A DNA stretch of 64,000 bases from the NCBI GenBank assembly GCA_030248295.1, contig JASANH010001308.1, positions 62,001 through 126,000 of the forward strand, given 5' to 3'. How positions within the stretch are numbered: the first letter of the stretch is position 1; each line of letters begins with the position of its first letter. The stretch is from Mesodorylaimus sp. YZB2_4 (lineage: Eukaryota > Nematoda > Enoplea > Dorylaimida > Dorylaimidae). Made by a program: the position numbers and the translations under genes. Below, piece by piece: positions 34,331-47,400 of the stretch. The notes under the pieces are model-generated. The model saw only the letters and a list, made by a program, of their open reading frames with translations. It ran no database searches and was not told where the DNA came from.

Positions 34331-37300
34331 ATGTACATAGTACGCTGTGTGAGCGGAGACAGATGCCCCTCATTTTTAAATGCCCAGAAATCTGACGAGT
34401 TGAAGCCAGAATGATTAAAATCGCTCCTTACGACTGTAACCTGCTTTCAAAATGGCAGTTATAGTTCCAGGCCTCCCTCGGTTTCCTCAGAGTGTGAGGG
34501 TCACAGTTTGGTTTCCTCGGCTGACATGAGCGAAGTGGTTTGTTTGGCAGGACCTAAACAAAAAGCAGTTTTCGTTTTGAGGCTTTTATTGTATCCAATT
34601 AGGTGATCGAGACCAAGGCTGGTTGCATCTTACACGAATGTGCTCCATGAAACCCTTGTTTTCCGGAAGAAAACAGGAGCTGCGAAAGAGAAGGTACAGA
34701 TTACTGTACACGCACGCTGACCAGGCTCCTCGACTGGAAGCATTGCGACGGATAGGCAAAGTCAGCGAGCCTTCACCTCAACCCGTAAATAGCCGCGGCA
34801 CTTCTTGCAGCCACTAACTGTCTGTATACATTGAACCTCTGACAGCATTATTATCCAGTAAAAATTCTACCAAATATCCGTAGATCCAATTTTTTTATCT
34901 AAGCTAGCTCTCTCATGGTGCCATGGCACTTCGCCCTTTCCAGTCGCCCATTCAGTCCCGCACAGTATGTGTTGTGGGCAATCGATGTCACAAGTCAATT
35001 GTACTCGGCAGGCGACAATCCACATGCGTAACCAGCATTCCTGGCGGTCGGGTGACCGACGCTCTCACCTGACTGGCAGGCGTCAGGCACTCTGGTTGAT
35101 GTTTCAGCGGCAGGCATAGTCGCGTCGGGTGCCTTTATCCGGTCGGAGCTTTTGTTCCGAGACTTAGGTCTCTACGACTCCGCCGCCTGGGTGCTCTGCT
35201 TTCACATGCATTCCCAGCAGTCTATGTCGACCCTAACTGTTACTTGGTCAGAGTGCACCCGTGTATTTGAAACTTGTGCAGGACTAGTGCTACTGTAGGC
35301 GCCCAACACGTCTTGCCATTTCTACCTGCACTATGGGTTCTCATCAGCGCATGAAGCATTTCAAGCCATTTTTACAGCACCTAGTGTTTCTGTCTCCTAA
35401 AATTTATGATCAGCTTGAAAAGTGATCCAAAATATCGCAGGGGCGAATAGTGAGGGGGAATCAACCAGGGGCGAAGCTACAGTAGATAAAGTACTGATGT
35501 AGAGGAGTGGAGTGTGATGGGCGAGAAATGTGGAGTGGACCAAGTTTACTCAACGTTTTCGCAAGCCATGCTGATATTATATTATAAAGAAGACGCGCAG
35601 AAGTCATCTGTGCACAAGGGAGAATGGTTTGCAGATCCAGCAACTTGCGTGTCACAACTCAAGAGTAACCACAAAAATATATGCGTATTACATACTGTAG
35701 CTCGAGTTTCAAAAGTTGCAAAAAATGTGCATATGTTATGCCCGAACCTCATTCACAAGAACGTTAGCATTCATTGCGTGAACATTCTATTTTCAGGTGT
35801 GCAGTAAGATCTTTCACACTCTTTTTTGTCCAGTATATCTTTTGTTGGATCGTGAACTCAAAGGTCTTCAAGCCTCGGAATTTGAAAGGCTGCCGTAAAA
35901 TGGACGGCACCTGCTCCATGCTTGGATCAATGCTCTATCGCAGAGCAAGACTTTCCCACGCCCACAAAAGCACCTATTGCACTGGCACCATACCTCATCA
36001 ACCATAAGTTCTAATCATTTTCTAGGCGAGCCACCGTGAGCTTATACTTCATCACAAATTCTACAGTATTCCTGTCGGAGATCCCAAGCTCACTAGCGGA
36101 TGACTGATAAGGGTAGAAGTTGCCTACCAGCATTACATTTTTATCAGGTGCGCCATAAAGAATGACGCTCGCAGAAATGGCTTATTTTCTTTGGAAGCGG
36201 TCGAGCTGTAAACTTTACACTAACACAGGCAGATGGAGCATTCAATTCTGCATCGGGCAGTCCACTTAGTGTTCATCAGATTGTACAGCTGCTTACCCGA
36301 TATATATCGAGTGCAACAATCTTTCACACTCTCTTTGGTATTCAATAGATCTTATTCTTCAATTGTTGGTTTTGTAAATCAAAAGATCTACGTGACTCGC
36401 AATCGGAGGGATCATCTTCACACGCCCACTCATATTTTACACAACACCCAAGCATATATGTACAGTACCCGATACATGCACTCTGAGGCTGAGAGTACGT
36501 ACAGTTTACTACGAAGCAACTAGGACATTGGGTGTTCAAAGCGTATACGTGATTGTGCTGGATTTTGCTGTTCAGGGCTCGAGGGTCCAGGGTTTGATTC
36601 GCATTTAATTTGTGCAGAGTCTCCCCCAAGTTTTGCCCCCCCCCCCTCCCACAAAATTCACGACTTGGTGCACTGCATGTCTGGTGCGAGCGCCTCTCGA
36701 TGCGACTGCATCATTTTGTAACTTTTTAAAATTTTTGCCACCTACCACTAATTTGTGCTGCCTGGTTCAAGATTTATTCGCGTTTCCTACTCAGTTTTTG
36801 TGCTCTATCCATATATGATAAGGGAAACGCCATAAGAATGTCCCCCAGTTAGTAGTTGCTGCTAGAAGTGAAAAAGTCAGAAACCTGCCTCACTTTTGTT
36901 ACCTTACTGTACATGCACCCTGGAAATTAGATGACACTAGGAAAAGCCTAGCTTGCGATTAGGACATTAGGTCTACACGCATGTTGATGTTTGCTCTGAA
37001 TTTGAGCTGGATAATGCTGCCAGGGGTTTGGCGCATGATTAACAAATGCAGCTGCAGGAGCTACAAGAATATTTCTGGGGCTGTGATGCCAATGGCCACG
37101 GGATGTCTTGTATGATTTGGCTTATCATTCGACCAGCAAGCAAGCTTTGCAGGGCGGCCACTACACCAACTAGCATGTGTGGGCGGGAGATACAAATTGC
37201 ACTATGACAAGGAAAACCATCTTACTAAGGACAGCGCCAAGATTCTTATTTTGAATATTCATGCCGAGGGATGAAATATGGGTGCGGCGGGGAAATGCGG

Positions 37301-37578
37301 GGGAGGGGCATATTGCCTTTCAGCACCAACCTTTCGCGCAGAAAAAGTCGAAACTCGAAAAAGATTATCTATGAGAAGAACAACTACAGAACACTTTTTC
37401 TTCATCCACGATGCAGAATTTTTAAACTAAAAAAGCAGAGTCGCATCGCCGTATTTCGATGCTGAATAGCATCTGGGGATTATCATATATAACATAAGAA
37501 AAGGGTTAGTAATATCACTTCCAAGAGCCACCAAGACCAAATCTTGCTTTCAGAGTCCCAAAATCCTCACCCCACATC
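34331..37578. other. Gene-poor repeat DNA
   Basis: It holds repeat R2 (35790-36020, and a partial copy near 36240-36380) and a C-rich run at about 36638-36648. No exon is supported. Confidence 0.4.
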
Positions 37579-38553
37579 TTATCCAACTTCTACAAATGCC
37601 ACTCCTTTCGTTCTTTCTCCGATACCACGTGTCGTTATTGCAGTAGTTACCATTGAAGGCTCGGCATTGGTCGACTCGATAATACTTTTGCACCGAAGGG
37701 ACCCGGCTGCCTGATGACGTATCTGCATATTGAAACCGATATACACAAAGGGGTGCACACCGATGGCCGCTATATATAGAATACTACTCAGCAAGTTCCA
37801 CCACTTATTCGATGCTAATAATGGGATAATTGTGAAACCCAATCCGAAAGTGATCATCAAACTAGCTACCAGAGCTGATTGCAAGGCCAGCCGCACATCT
37901 GATTTCTGCCTGTTTTCAGACTGCGGCAATGAACTGGGATTGGCCGCATTGCGCGCCGTTCGGACTTTCTTGAACACGAGTCCATAGCACACGACCAGGG
38001 TGAGGAAAGTGACCATATTCGATGCCCTGTCGTACCACACGTACACTGCATTGCCGTCCAAGTCCATGTCGTAGCCGAAAGTGTAATCAGCCTCGAAATA
38101 TCTCAGCGAGCAGCACGGGGTCATTTGAGCAATGGCGCTTGTGATGCCGTACACAAGGCAGCCGAATATAATAATCTTGATCTTTCTCTTGTCGTGGACT
38201 TTTTTCGACAATGTTTTCGAGCAAATTGCAAAATATCGATTCAAAGCGATGTTGCACAGGAGAGCCAAGCTGGTGAAATAAGTTATGTTGCACAGTGTGC
38301 CACAGAACAAAGCATCGAAGGAGTCGCCGAATGGACTTCGCTGGAGAAAAGTGGCTGTGGTTGCGTAAAATAAAAACAGTCCCAGCATCGTGCTGTCACT
38401 GATACCCAGTGCGAACAATAAAAGATAGAACGGATTCTTTGTAAGTTTACGAACTCTATAAACCGCTGCTGATGCTACGAGATAAGGAAAAAAGGCAGCT
38501 GCTGATAATCCAAGGATGACACAGGCTGCTAAAATGTCGTCTTGTGATGGCAT
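37579..38553 (-). CDS. Srx-like 7TM chemoreceptor, copy 3
   Basis: A single exon of 324 codons, the most different of the three copies. Changes concentrate in TM6-TM7 and the tail (VASLMITFGLGFTIIPLLA, YIGFNMQIRHQAAG), while TM1-TM5 are nearly identical to copies 1 and 2, even at the nucleotide level. The frame is intact with no stops. The function is presumed to be chemosensory G-protein coupling, as for the others. Confidence 0.85.
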   Translation of the reverse strand: MPSQDDILAACVILGLSAAAFFPYLVASAAVYRVRKLTKNPFYLLLFALGISDSTMLGLFLFYATTATFLQRSPFGDSFDALFCGTLCNITYFTSLALLCNIALNRYFAICSKTLSKKVHDKRKIKIIIFGCLVYGITSAIAQMTPCCSLRYFEADYTFGYDMDLDGNAVYVWYDRASNMVTFLTLVVCYGLVFKKVRTARNAANPSSLPQSENRQKSDVRLALQSALVASLMITFGLGFTIIPLLASNKWWNLLSSILYIAAIGVHPFVYIGFNMQIRHQAAGSLRCKSIIESTNAEPSMVTTAITTRGIGERTKGVAFVEVG

Positions 38554-38944
38554 AGTTGATTGAACAGTTATTGATTATCTCGTTGATTTTGACTGGTTTA
38601 GATTTTGGCTTTTCAGCCCTACTTGACCGGTCGCTATTTCTTAGGTAAGGCTTAAAAGAAAGCAGCTTCGTCATCGGTATATTATCGGGCCTGTCAAGAG
38701 GGCCCAAAACAGGGACACTTATGGCATAAAACTCTACAGCACAGGTGGTACCCCTACTCACCATCAACCCACCACCAGCCTTGGGTACCCCTACTCAGCA
38801 CCATTAACGGGTGGGTGCGAATCGCCACGAGAACTGATTGAAGCAAGCTGCGGGTCATTTACGTGTCAATGCTCCTGCTCATTTCAAAGTTTCAGGGGGT
38901 GGCTGCGTATGAGATTACCAGTTCTAATGCTCTGCACCTGGCAC

Positions 38945-39210
38945 CTGTCGGGGGTAAATGTGCACCTGCCCTTTAGAAAATCGTGTAAGACAATATAAGC
39001 TATGTGTAGCTATGTACGTAGATGCGTGAGAATTCCTAATGCAAGGCGGAAAAGGACAAAAATGTCAGCTATGTTAGTGCCTGCCTTGTTATGGACACCA
39101 CATAAAACATGCAGCTGTCGCCCATTGATAGTAAGGAACATTGCGCCATGCTGCACAAGACTGTTGTTAAGTGCGGGGCCAATATGCGTGATCAACAGCA
39201 ACATAATGGT
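38945..39210. repeat. Dispersed repeat R1, copy 3
   Basis: CACCTGCCCTTTAGAAAATC at the start, and CATGCAGCTGTCGCCC further on, match the other R1 copies. It is more decayed than they are. Confidence 0.45.
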
Positions 39211-39289
39211 TTTCCGTTTTGTACCTTCTGTATGATATGAAAGCCACCCTTGAGCACGAGAAGCACGCGATAGAAGGGGCTAACTATGG

Positions 39290-39700
39290 CGATGTTTTCG
39301 GTTATGGCACTACATGACGCGAGTCACAACACATTCGACGACATGAAATATGGCGAATTCGGGGTATATAGATATGTTATCTTATGGCTAGTAACCGAAG
39401 ACGATCTTGGATTTGCCAAGAGGGCCTACAGTAGACTGAACCTTCCCTTTGGATAGTATCTATTGTCGGTCAGTGGATGAAGGCCTTGATGCTGATAGTA
39501 CTGCTTCTTGCACCGCGCCGCTATGCTGTATCGTACGTTGAAGTGGCGTCGACGTTTCGTAGCCAGCGTTTGTCAAAGATACCCTCTGATTTCACTCAAA
39601 ATCCTATCAAATCTGCGGTCAAAAGTGTATTGTAGTTTCGTTGCTCTTGAAAAACTGCTCCTGGTGGACAGCTGTTGTAAGGGGGAATGAAGATCAAGTT
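39290..39700 (-). pseudogene. Decayed copy of the 3' part of the SWIM-domain gene
   Basis: The block aligns with about 41160-41500: CATATTTCATGTCG/CATATTGCCG-type start, AATTCGGGGTATATAG near 39358 and 41189, CCTTCCCTTTGGAT, TGATAGTACTGCTTCTTGCA and GCTGTATCGTACG. Its minus-strand frame has stops and shifts, so it is not coding. It suggests a tandem duplication about 1.8 kb apart. Confidence 0.7.
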
Positions 39701-41172
39701 ATGCAAATGAGAGTGACCTCGTCTGATGTTAGGCCTGTTCGGTATCATTCGGTGATTGCTGTGTTTGGAACTGGTCTCCCTTTGTCTGATGTGTGTTGTT
39801 TGTTTGTTTTGTACCGGTGCACTATTGCCCTTGGGTTGATGCTCGTTCGACTAATCAGTGTTTTGCCTGTGCGTACTCGGTGCGGTTGAGTAATAAATCC
39901 TCTTCCTACAAGACAAGTGGTCTTATAGTGCGTCAATCAAAAGATACGAAAACAGTGGTCCCAGCAACAGTATCGAGGAAGCAGGAAACTAAGGATGGCT
40001 TGAGAAGATGTTAGTTCTACACACTCTAGGTAGAAGAAGCTGCCAGCAGTGTTCGAGTATAGCTTTGATCCGAGCGGCCGGCTCTCTGAGCACTTACGCC
40101 AGCGATTTAGGCTACGATTTTTGGTGCCGCGAACCGCCCGGGCCACCAAACAATAGACTGGATGCGGGGAAATGGAAATATCGTTCAATTGTGCACTGAC
40201 CAAGCCCAAACTCCCAAATGAGCTTCACCAAAATAGCAGAACTCGTAACATACGGCTCGCCTGCGCCAGAAAGCAGTCATTAATCTTTTATCGGCGGGTC
40301 TGCACAAAACCAGTTGCACGCCATCAGCTGGTAGAATCGACGTTATGCTGATCGAGTTTTACGGAGGAGAGTTATGCGAAAGGGTATGATAAAATTCATA
40401 GTGAATCCTTTCGCATAGCAGCCGTAATTTTAGTGAACTAAATGGGCTGGGCTCTATTTCCCATTTCGTTTTCCCATCAGATGACAAACAGTATACAATT
40501 CCTAAAAAAGTGATACAGTAGGTCACCACCCTCTTTTTCTCATTTTCCTTGCATAGAACAAGAAATACCCAGTTATATTTCAGGAAACTATTCAAAAATC
40601 TGGGACAAAACTTGTTGGAAAGGTTGCACACTTTACTGCACATAGCCATGACTGATGTGCACCGGACAAACACCACAGTAAAACCGTTACAAACACTCTG
40701 CTGCACTGTTACGTTAAGCTTTATCATTGAGTGCATTCCGCTAAAGGAATTTTTGTAAGACAATTAAGAACTTTTTCTGAACTAAAAGACAGTAAAACTA
40801 TATATTCGATATATTGCACATACTGTAGGCCCGCCTCAAATACAGTGCGTGGCAAAAAACACGTGGTGAAAAAAGGACGAGTTTGTTCAGGTGAGAATGA
40901 ACCATTTGTGGTAGTTGTATGTATGCAAAGTGTCATTGGTACGATTCGGGGTAAAGAACGGTACAGAATTATACACAGACATCTTCAAACTGGGAGCTGA
41001 CACCGGGGTGGAAGTGCACTCAGGTTTGGAATCAATGATTGATCCATTCAGACTCGCACTGCCTGGAGCCCATATGGCTGAAAAAGGGTTCCATGTAGCG
41101 TGAAGCTATACTCATCATGGTAGCTCATGTATGCAGGTAGATATGCGAGTCTCACACCATTCGTCTGCGGCA
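39701..41172. other. Gene-poor DNA
   Basis: No supported gene. A hairpin with 11-bp arms lies at 40373-40417 (TATGCGAAAGG with CCTTTCGCATA). Confidence 0.4.
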
Positions 41173-42121
41173 TCAAAATACGGCAAATTCGGGGTATATA
41201 GGTATGTTGTCTTGTAGTAAGCAACTGAAAACGATCTTGGATTTGCATAAAGCGTACAGCAAATGAAACCTTCCCTTTGGATTGTATCTATTGTCGTTGT
41301 CAATAATTGAAGGCCTAGATGCTGATAGTACTGCTTCTTGCATTCTTGCAACGCTGTATCGTACGGTGAAGTGGCGTCGATGTTTTGCAGCCAGCGTTTG
41401 CTTAAGATTTCCGCTGATTTCGCTCAAAACTCTATCGAATCTGCGATCAAAAGTATAGTTCTGTTCCTCTTTGAAGTGGCTCTGGTTGGATAGATGCGTC
41501 AATAAAAAGATAAAATATTTTCCAAGTGTTGTTCTTCTCGAATGATCTGACAAGTGATCGAGCTGACGATGAGCTGTGCGCATATGTAACCCGCATACGT
41601 GGGTTACAATGCGCATACGTGTCCAACATTTTCAGCTTTCTCGAACACTCACGAACCACTTCAACGTTTTCAACCATTTCAAGTTCCCCAGCGATCGATT
41701 TGCACAAAGCAGACGCATGTTCTTTCTCTTTTGCGATCAAACTCTTTCCAGATTCAGCCGATTGGATAGACAAAGGTGGATCGATATCAGGCGACGTTTC
41801 CTCTGGATCTTCACTCACCATTTCGATGGAGCACGACGCTGAGCTACTCCAGCGCACTTGGCCGGCCAAAGTTGTCTTATCAATATGAGCAGCGATAAAA
41901 TGAGCGTGCTTACAAGCAGCCGATCCAAACAAGGCAGTCGGACAAGAACAATCGTACAGATCCGGACAAACATGGCAATAACGACACTTAATGCGACATC
42001 CACATTTGTCCCTTACCCGAATAATATCGTACTCACTGCCATTCTTTCCTGATCCTTTGATCTTCCAATGACGATTTTCAACCTGCTTGACTAAATTTGC
42101 CGCATTTTTTATGACGATCAT
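41173..42121 (-). CDS. SWIM zinc-finger protein, possibly frameshifted at its C-terminus
   Basis: The frame 42121-41447 (224 codons) contains CRIKCRYCHVCPDLYDCSCP followed by TALFGSAACKHAHFIAAHID, a SWIM zinc-binding motif (CxC..CxH) preceded by CxxC pairs. SWIM domains occur in DNA- or protein-binding factors and in transposase-associated proteins. A Cys-rich plus SWIM arrangement of this kind is common in nematode multicopy, often transposon-linked genes. After the motif comes a helical segment (KSIAGELEMVENVEVVREC). The frame stops at 41447, but the overlapping frame 41616-41173 continues with SNQSHFKEEQNYTFDRRFDR, a more natural continuation, so a frameshift or missed intron is likely near 41520. 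A decayed partial copy is at 39290-39700. Confidence 0.55.
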
Positions 42122-44161
42122 GCATCTCCTTGATTCGATAGTTGTTCATTGTCCCTGTCCCTTGTTCATTGTTCTTGACTGATACACTGGGGTTTCAGAC
42201 ACGAGTGGATCCACAACCATTCAAAACGTGCATCAAGTCCTATCCGTAATCGCAGCGAAATGGCTAGCATAAACCTAGGACATGCCCCAAACGACAGTGA
42301 AACCAGCCTCAGGAAGCCAAAAAGCGATTGTACAGCAGACATGCTTTCTCAAAGTAAAGCTATCCAGCACCTCGATCTGATGTTCATAGCTAAAGAAGGG
42401 TTCGAATTCCACAGCGGTGGTCGCCTTCGGATTTTTAGTTTCGAATCAAAAGATCGAGGCTGATTGCATCGTCGCGACGATATCCCACTTTTCGCAAGCC
42501 AAGCTGATTAAAGATATTATAAATGTCCCGTTGACAAACTCCAAGCTGGTCATTCGTCTGGTGTAATTCTGAAAGAATAATTTACTAGTGCAAGTTAGGC
42601 ATAAAAGTCGCCCGCATGCAGAGGGTTTCTGTAGCCTAGACAGCTGTTTCTTTTCCAGACCCAAAAATTTGCTGTTAGGACTCGACAGTAATCTCAACCG
42701 CATGGTCGATTAAAATACAGTAAATTTTGACTGTTTTTCAGCCGCACCAACGCGGCCGCTTCCTATAACAAGCTGAGTCTGGCCAATGCACAATATTATA
42801 ACCAAAACTGTCATGAATAGGTGACCCAAAAGTGGCGGACCTGTGCTCATCTGACCGTAATTAGGCTCTAGCAGAAGAGTTCGAACGGGAGGAAAACGCT
42901 GCAATACCTAGTGTAAAAACGATGTCGTTTTGCCTTTGACCCCCCTCCCCCTTGTCGTTTTTTGTAGTTTTGGTGCTACGCCCCCTAGCGTACGACGGCG
43001 TATTTGAACGGCCTCACTGTGTTGATGAGACAACCAGTAGACGGTTAAAATGTGAATAACGATTGAATTGTAAGCAGAAACAACAAAATCTGGGGTTGAA
43101 AATAGGACCTCCACGCGGCAAATAGGAAGTTGATTGCATATTTATCGTTTGATTTCTTGTCCAAGTGTCCGGGACTGTATGAATCCTCCTGTTATCTGGC
43201 TTCCAGTAACTGAACAGGGGTAGAACATGAAAATTCCAAATCTGCTGTTCGAAGCTCTTCAGCCGATGCATGCCTGTCTGTTTCGACCTTCTTCGATGTT
43301 GTTCTTGGCGACCACATATTTATGTTTTTACAGGCATCCTCATATCATCGCCGTAATCCTGACTCACGCATACCCCAAGGTAACAGGTGAGGATTTACGA
43401 CATGCCTCATGGTCCATGCAAAATGATGCCTTCTTCCTCTTCCGTCTTCGATCTCATCGTACTTTTTTATGGCGGAGCCCTAAACGGTCGTGTCACCTGC
43501 CGCACGTCATAACCCTAAGGCCGTAACACCCCGAAAACGGTTAGACCTTCTTCTAGACTGCTCTACTCGCCGAGGCAGTTCGACCCAGCCCTCCTTACAA
43601 GTCCCGCAAGACCACTCGACGACAACACACGATGCGACCGTTACGCCCATTGGCCACCTGTCTACGGTTTACCTGGAGGGCGTTCACCATCCGCTGGCCC
43701 CGACAGCGGGCAGGGACAATATCCAATATGGATGTATTTGGGAAGAGCAATTAGTCTCGTGCACGATTTGGCCGTTTCGCTCGATCGACGCGTCTCGTCC
43801 GCTCGAGATAACATTATTAATTGAGCATTGTTCATTGGTGGCCTGCACGAGCACATGAACGCAAATGCGTAGAGCGTGCATAATTACAGGTGGGACTACG
43901 CTGCACACCTGCTCTGGCCTACGACCCGCCGAAAATGAAATCACCTCGCTGCCGATATAAAATAAAGCGCGGCGTCTCCTAGGACGTCTTCCCCTGCCCA
44001 GTGACCAATGCTCGGGTTGGTGCCAGAGTCAACGGGATTATAGCCATACAGGTGTCGTCCGCGTGGTGTGTCCGCTCGCCACACTTGTTGTCCACGAAGC
44101 CAAGGAGAGGCTCATAGTCGCCGAGTCACCACCGTTGAAAGGTCGTGTTGGTGTATGAATC
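42122..44161. other. Intergenic DNA, no gene seen
   Basis: Open frames at 42260-42463, 43227-43526 and 43490-43858 have no domain or splice support. The final few hundred bases should include the promoter of the cuticlin-like gene. Confidence 0.4.
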
Positions 44162-46885
44162 ATGGCGCTGTGGTGTCTCGTGACATTGCTAAGTTTCGTC
44201 ATTAGCGCGTTTGGTGATGGGAATGGTTTTGGTAAGTGGGGACGGTGCTATTGAATTGCCTTTATTGACAAAGTCTCTTATTCAGTGGAAGAAGTAGCTT
44301 GCACTGGCTCATCTATGACCATTGTTGTCAACAAGTCAGACCCTGATGTGATCAGGTGGATACGCGATCCCGCAGCTCGACCCATCGTTTACGTATATGG
44401 TCACAAAGACCGTACACCATGCGGCATGGCATTGAAAACGAACATTTTATTGGACAATTCGTCCTCGTCCGTCACTTATAACTTTACCATCCCCTACGGA
44501 CCAGCCTGTTCTGTCTACTTGGCTGATTTGGTAAGTACACTTCCTTGTGAACATTTGGACTGGGGTTACTGTCACCGCCAGGCGGCCATCACGAGATGTC
44601 CTGAGCCCGGCAAGCGAGGATTGTCTGACCATTGTTTCAGGAACCAAGCTTCCAAACTGCAGAGACCACGGTGGCGATCGAGAACAATGCTCAATTCGAC
44701 TCATCCAAAGGAGGTATTCGTATCAATCATGTGTTCTGCCTGTACACGAAGCAAGTGGAGACTCTGCGTATTAGCGACGTGTCCAAGTATGGCTCGTCCC
44801 CTTCCCCTCGTGCCGATCAACAGACTTCTCTCATCTTATCATTCTTTCCAGCGGACACGAGGTTGTGGCCAGTGTCGGCGGCAAACCCAAACCCAAAGTG
44901 CAGATGTTATTTCGAGATCCTGATGGACGTCCATTGAAAGCTGCCAAATTCGGAGATCCAGTCGGCTTATACCTGATGCTTTCACCTGACAGTGAGCTTG
45001 GATTATTGGATTTTTATGAGTCATTCAGGTTTTCAGAATTGCTCATTAGGAATAGCATTTGACGGGAGGGAAACATGTCGCGTGACTAAAAATGGGGGGT
45101 CGAAGATAATGCTGGCGATTCATCACAAGGTTTCTCGTTATAGATGCATATAAAGCCATTTCGCCAAAGCATTGTCTATTTTCTGATCGAGAAGAGATGG
45201 AAGAGCCCGATGCGAAGACTCTGACATTCGTGCAGAGCAAGTACGTGAGTCCCTCATCTGCATAGAATTAATTCCTTGTCTTCCATGTCATGTCCTCATC
45301 AAAAACATTTCTCAATCAATCTTTAAAGGCACAGAATGCCTAGCACTGTAAAAGGCACACTAGAAAGCGCGAAACCAAAGTAGTGCACCCCTGATTTAAA
45401 ATGATTACAGTACCCCACATCAGCGTCAGTGCGATCTATGGGCCTCTCAGATCACGCGAGCCGTACCCAAGACCACCACGAACAGTTTGACTCTCAAGAA
45501 TCATCTATTTTCAGCTGCCCAGTAACGGAACTGAGCGAAGTTATTCGGCCTGTGAGTGAGCTCAACGACGAAGTTTATTTCACCCACTTCCAGGCATTCC
45601 GTTTCGGAGAGCGTCCCACAGTGTATGCGCACTGCAAAGTGGAAGTGTGCCTGGAACAAAACGGTTGCGCAAAGGTACGTAACAAAGGGGCCAAGGAGCG
45701 GAGTTCCCCAAAAACCACGTGCCACATGGGCACCCTGAGGGACGAGCAATAACGGTACCGTCCGTCTGTCCTCTGCCTGTTATGTAACGATTAGACATCT
45801 GTCTGTCCTTGAGCGTATTGTGGGGCCATGGAAATGGCGATGGATTAGGCATCTGGGATTAGGCATTTTGGTAGTGAGCATATGGTTTTCACGGATGGCT
45901 CGTTCTGTACATTATCGTTTCCTGAAAAAAACTTGTTTTTCTCCGCTAGCGATTTTCTAATGTTTTAGAAAAACTGCTATCCGAAAGTAGTCAACTCTAC
46001 ATTGGCGGCCGAGGCCGCTAGACTTCGCTTGCGTCGAGGCGCTTCTGGTGGATCGATGTCTACATTGAGAAATCTCAATGAAGATGGATCACCGGGAGAA
46101 GAAATAGCTCTGAGCAATGCGCTTACTGTCTTGGATCATCGACAGTCTGTTGAAGGTATGCAGTATGCCTGGTCCTTACCGTTAGGCCAAACGTGACTGT
46201 GATTGCGGTGGCCGGTGCTTCTGGTTGATGTCCATCCACCTCTTACTTGGGCTGATGAGCTACGGCAGTCACATTCTTACTGTAGCCACCGAATATAAGT
46301 GCACCACAATTGCTTGTGGACAGCTCCACTTATTTCTCATCCATAAATACAGGGAGGCTGTTCTGTATAGGGGATTCCACATTTGAAAACGGCTCACCTT
46401 TCTTTTCAGTAGTGGGAAAAGCGACTGAAATGTGCCTCGATCAGCGCATCTATCAAGGCCTATTCCTAGTGATCGGCTTCTTGGTCATGCTGCTCATTTT
46501 GATCCTGGTCCTCATGTTCCACTTGGTCCGAAAACTGCGGCAGTATAAGAAAACGGCTATCGCTGCTATGAACCTGCCTTCGGTCTATTACGCTTACCCC
46601 TCTCACAGCCAGAGCATCGCCAGCAGCCGTACCCTCCCTTGTCCTTCGGCTTACCGACAAGTATCTCATCGCGTTCAACCGACCTCCACCTATTCACCGA
46701 CTATGAGCGGTCGTGGCGGATTCCATGGTTCGGCGCCCGATTTTGGCACATTGCATACCGAAAGCGTTACTGACGCAGCGACAGTCACCACTTCGACTGG
46801 CACTGGATTACCCAGGACCGGATACTTTTCACCGCTGTTGATCACCGATGACCACGCTATACCACGCGTTCGAAATTCGCAGTAA
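44162..46885 (+). CDS. Cuticlin-like ZP-domain transmembrane protein
   Basis: Eight exons in matched phase: 44162-44231 (signal peptide MALWCLVTLLSFVISAFG), 44286-44530, 44641-44786, 44852-44991, 45144-45240, 45515-45674, 45969-46155 and 46410-46885, giving 506 residues. The middle is a zona pellucida domain of the nematode cuticlin type: FCLYTKQVETLRISDVS, VQMLFRDPDGRPLKAAKFGD, NAYKAISPKHCLFSD, and TLTFVQS followed by NCPVTELSE, then VYAHCKVEVCLEQNGC. A dibasic RLRLRR follows and may be the consensus furin cleavage site that frees the ZP part. The last exon gives one membrane helix (LFLVIGFLVMLLILILVLMF) and a Ser/Thr/Tyr-rich cytoplasmic tail. Cuticlins polymerise outside epidermal cells to form cuticle structures such as alae. 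The exact member cannot be named. Confidence 0.92.
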
Positions 46886-47400
46886 TGACACCTGATTTGA
46901 GAAGCGATCGAGGAGACTGCTCGTCAAAAAGCGGTCCTGTTTGCAGCAGAAATTTTCAGGTTTCTTGAATGCTTTAACGTTTGGCTTATATTGCACTTAC
47001 TGTATTAGTGACGCTTGACTGAACCAATTTGCAGTTTTTTGTATCCAACTGTAAAGCTACTGTACAGAAATAATGTCCTGGTTGATAATTTCCGTTAAAT
47101 AATCAAATTTTTTAGTGCGGGTAGCCTTTACTGGTACGAGCAATGTGACATACTGTAGTGGCACCCACATCGACCTAGAAGAACTTTCGTGCATGCATTG
47201 ACCCCCCCCCCCCCCAACACCTGCATACTGTATATGTACATCTAGGTATTTATCGAAAAACTTTTTATTCCTAATTTCGACAATGACTAGAAAAGTGATC
47301 GCTGCGCTCACGATTTCCTAGCATCCGTCTCTGGCTGAATAAACCAAAGAACCAGCAAATGTAAGATGGAAAGGAAGACATGCATGACCAGCATGATGCG
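46886..47400. other. Intergenic DNA with a poly-C run
   Basis: A run of 14 C lies at 47202-47215. No gene is seen between the cuticlin-like gene and the SINE at 47401. Confidence 0.4.
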
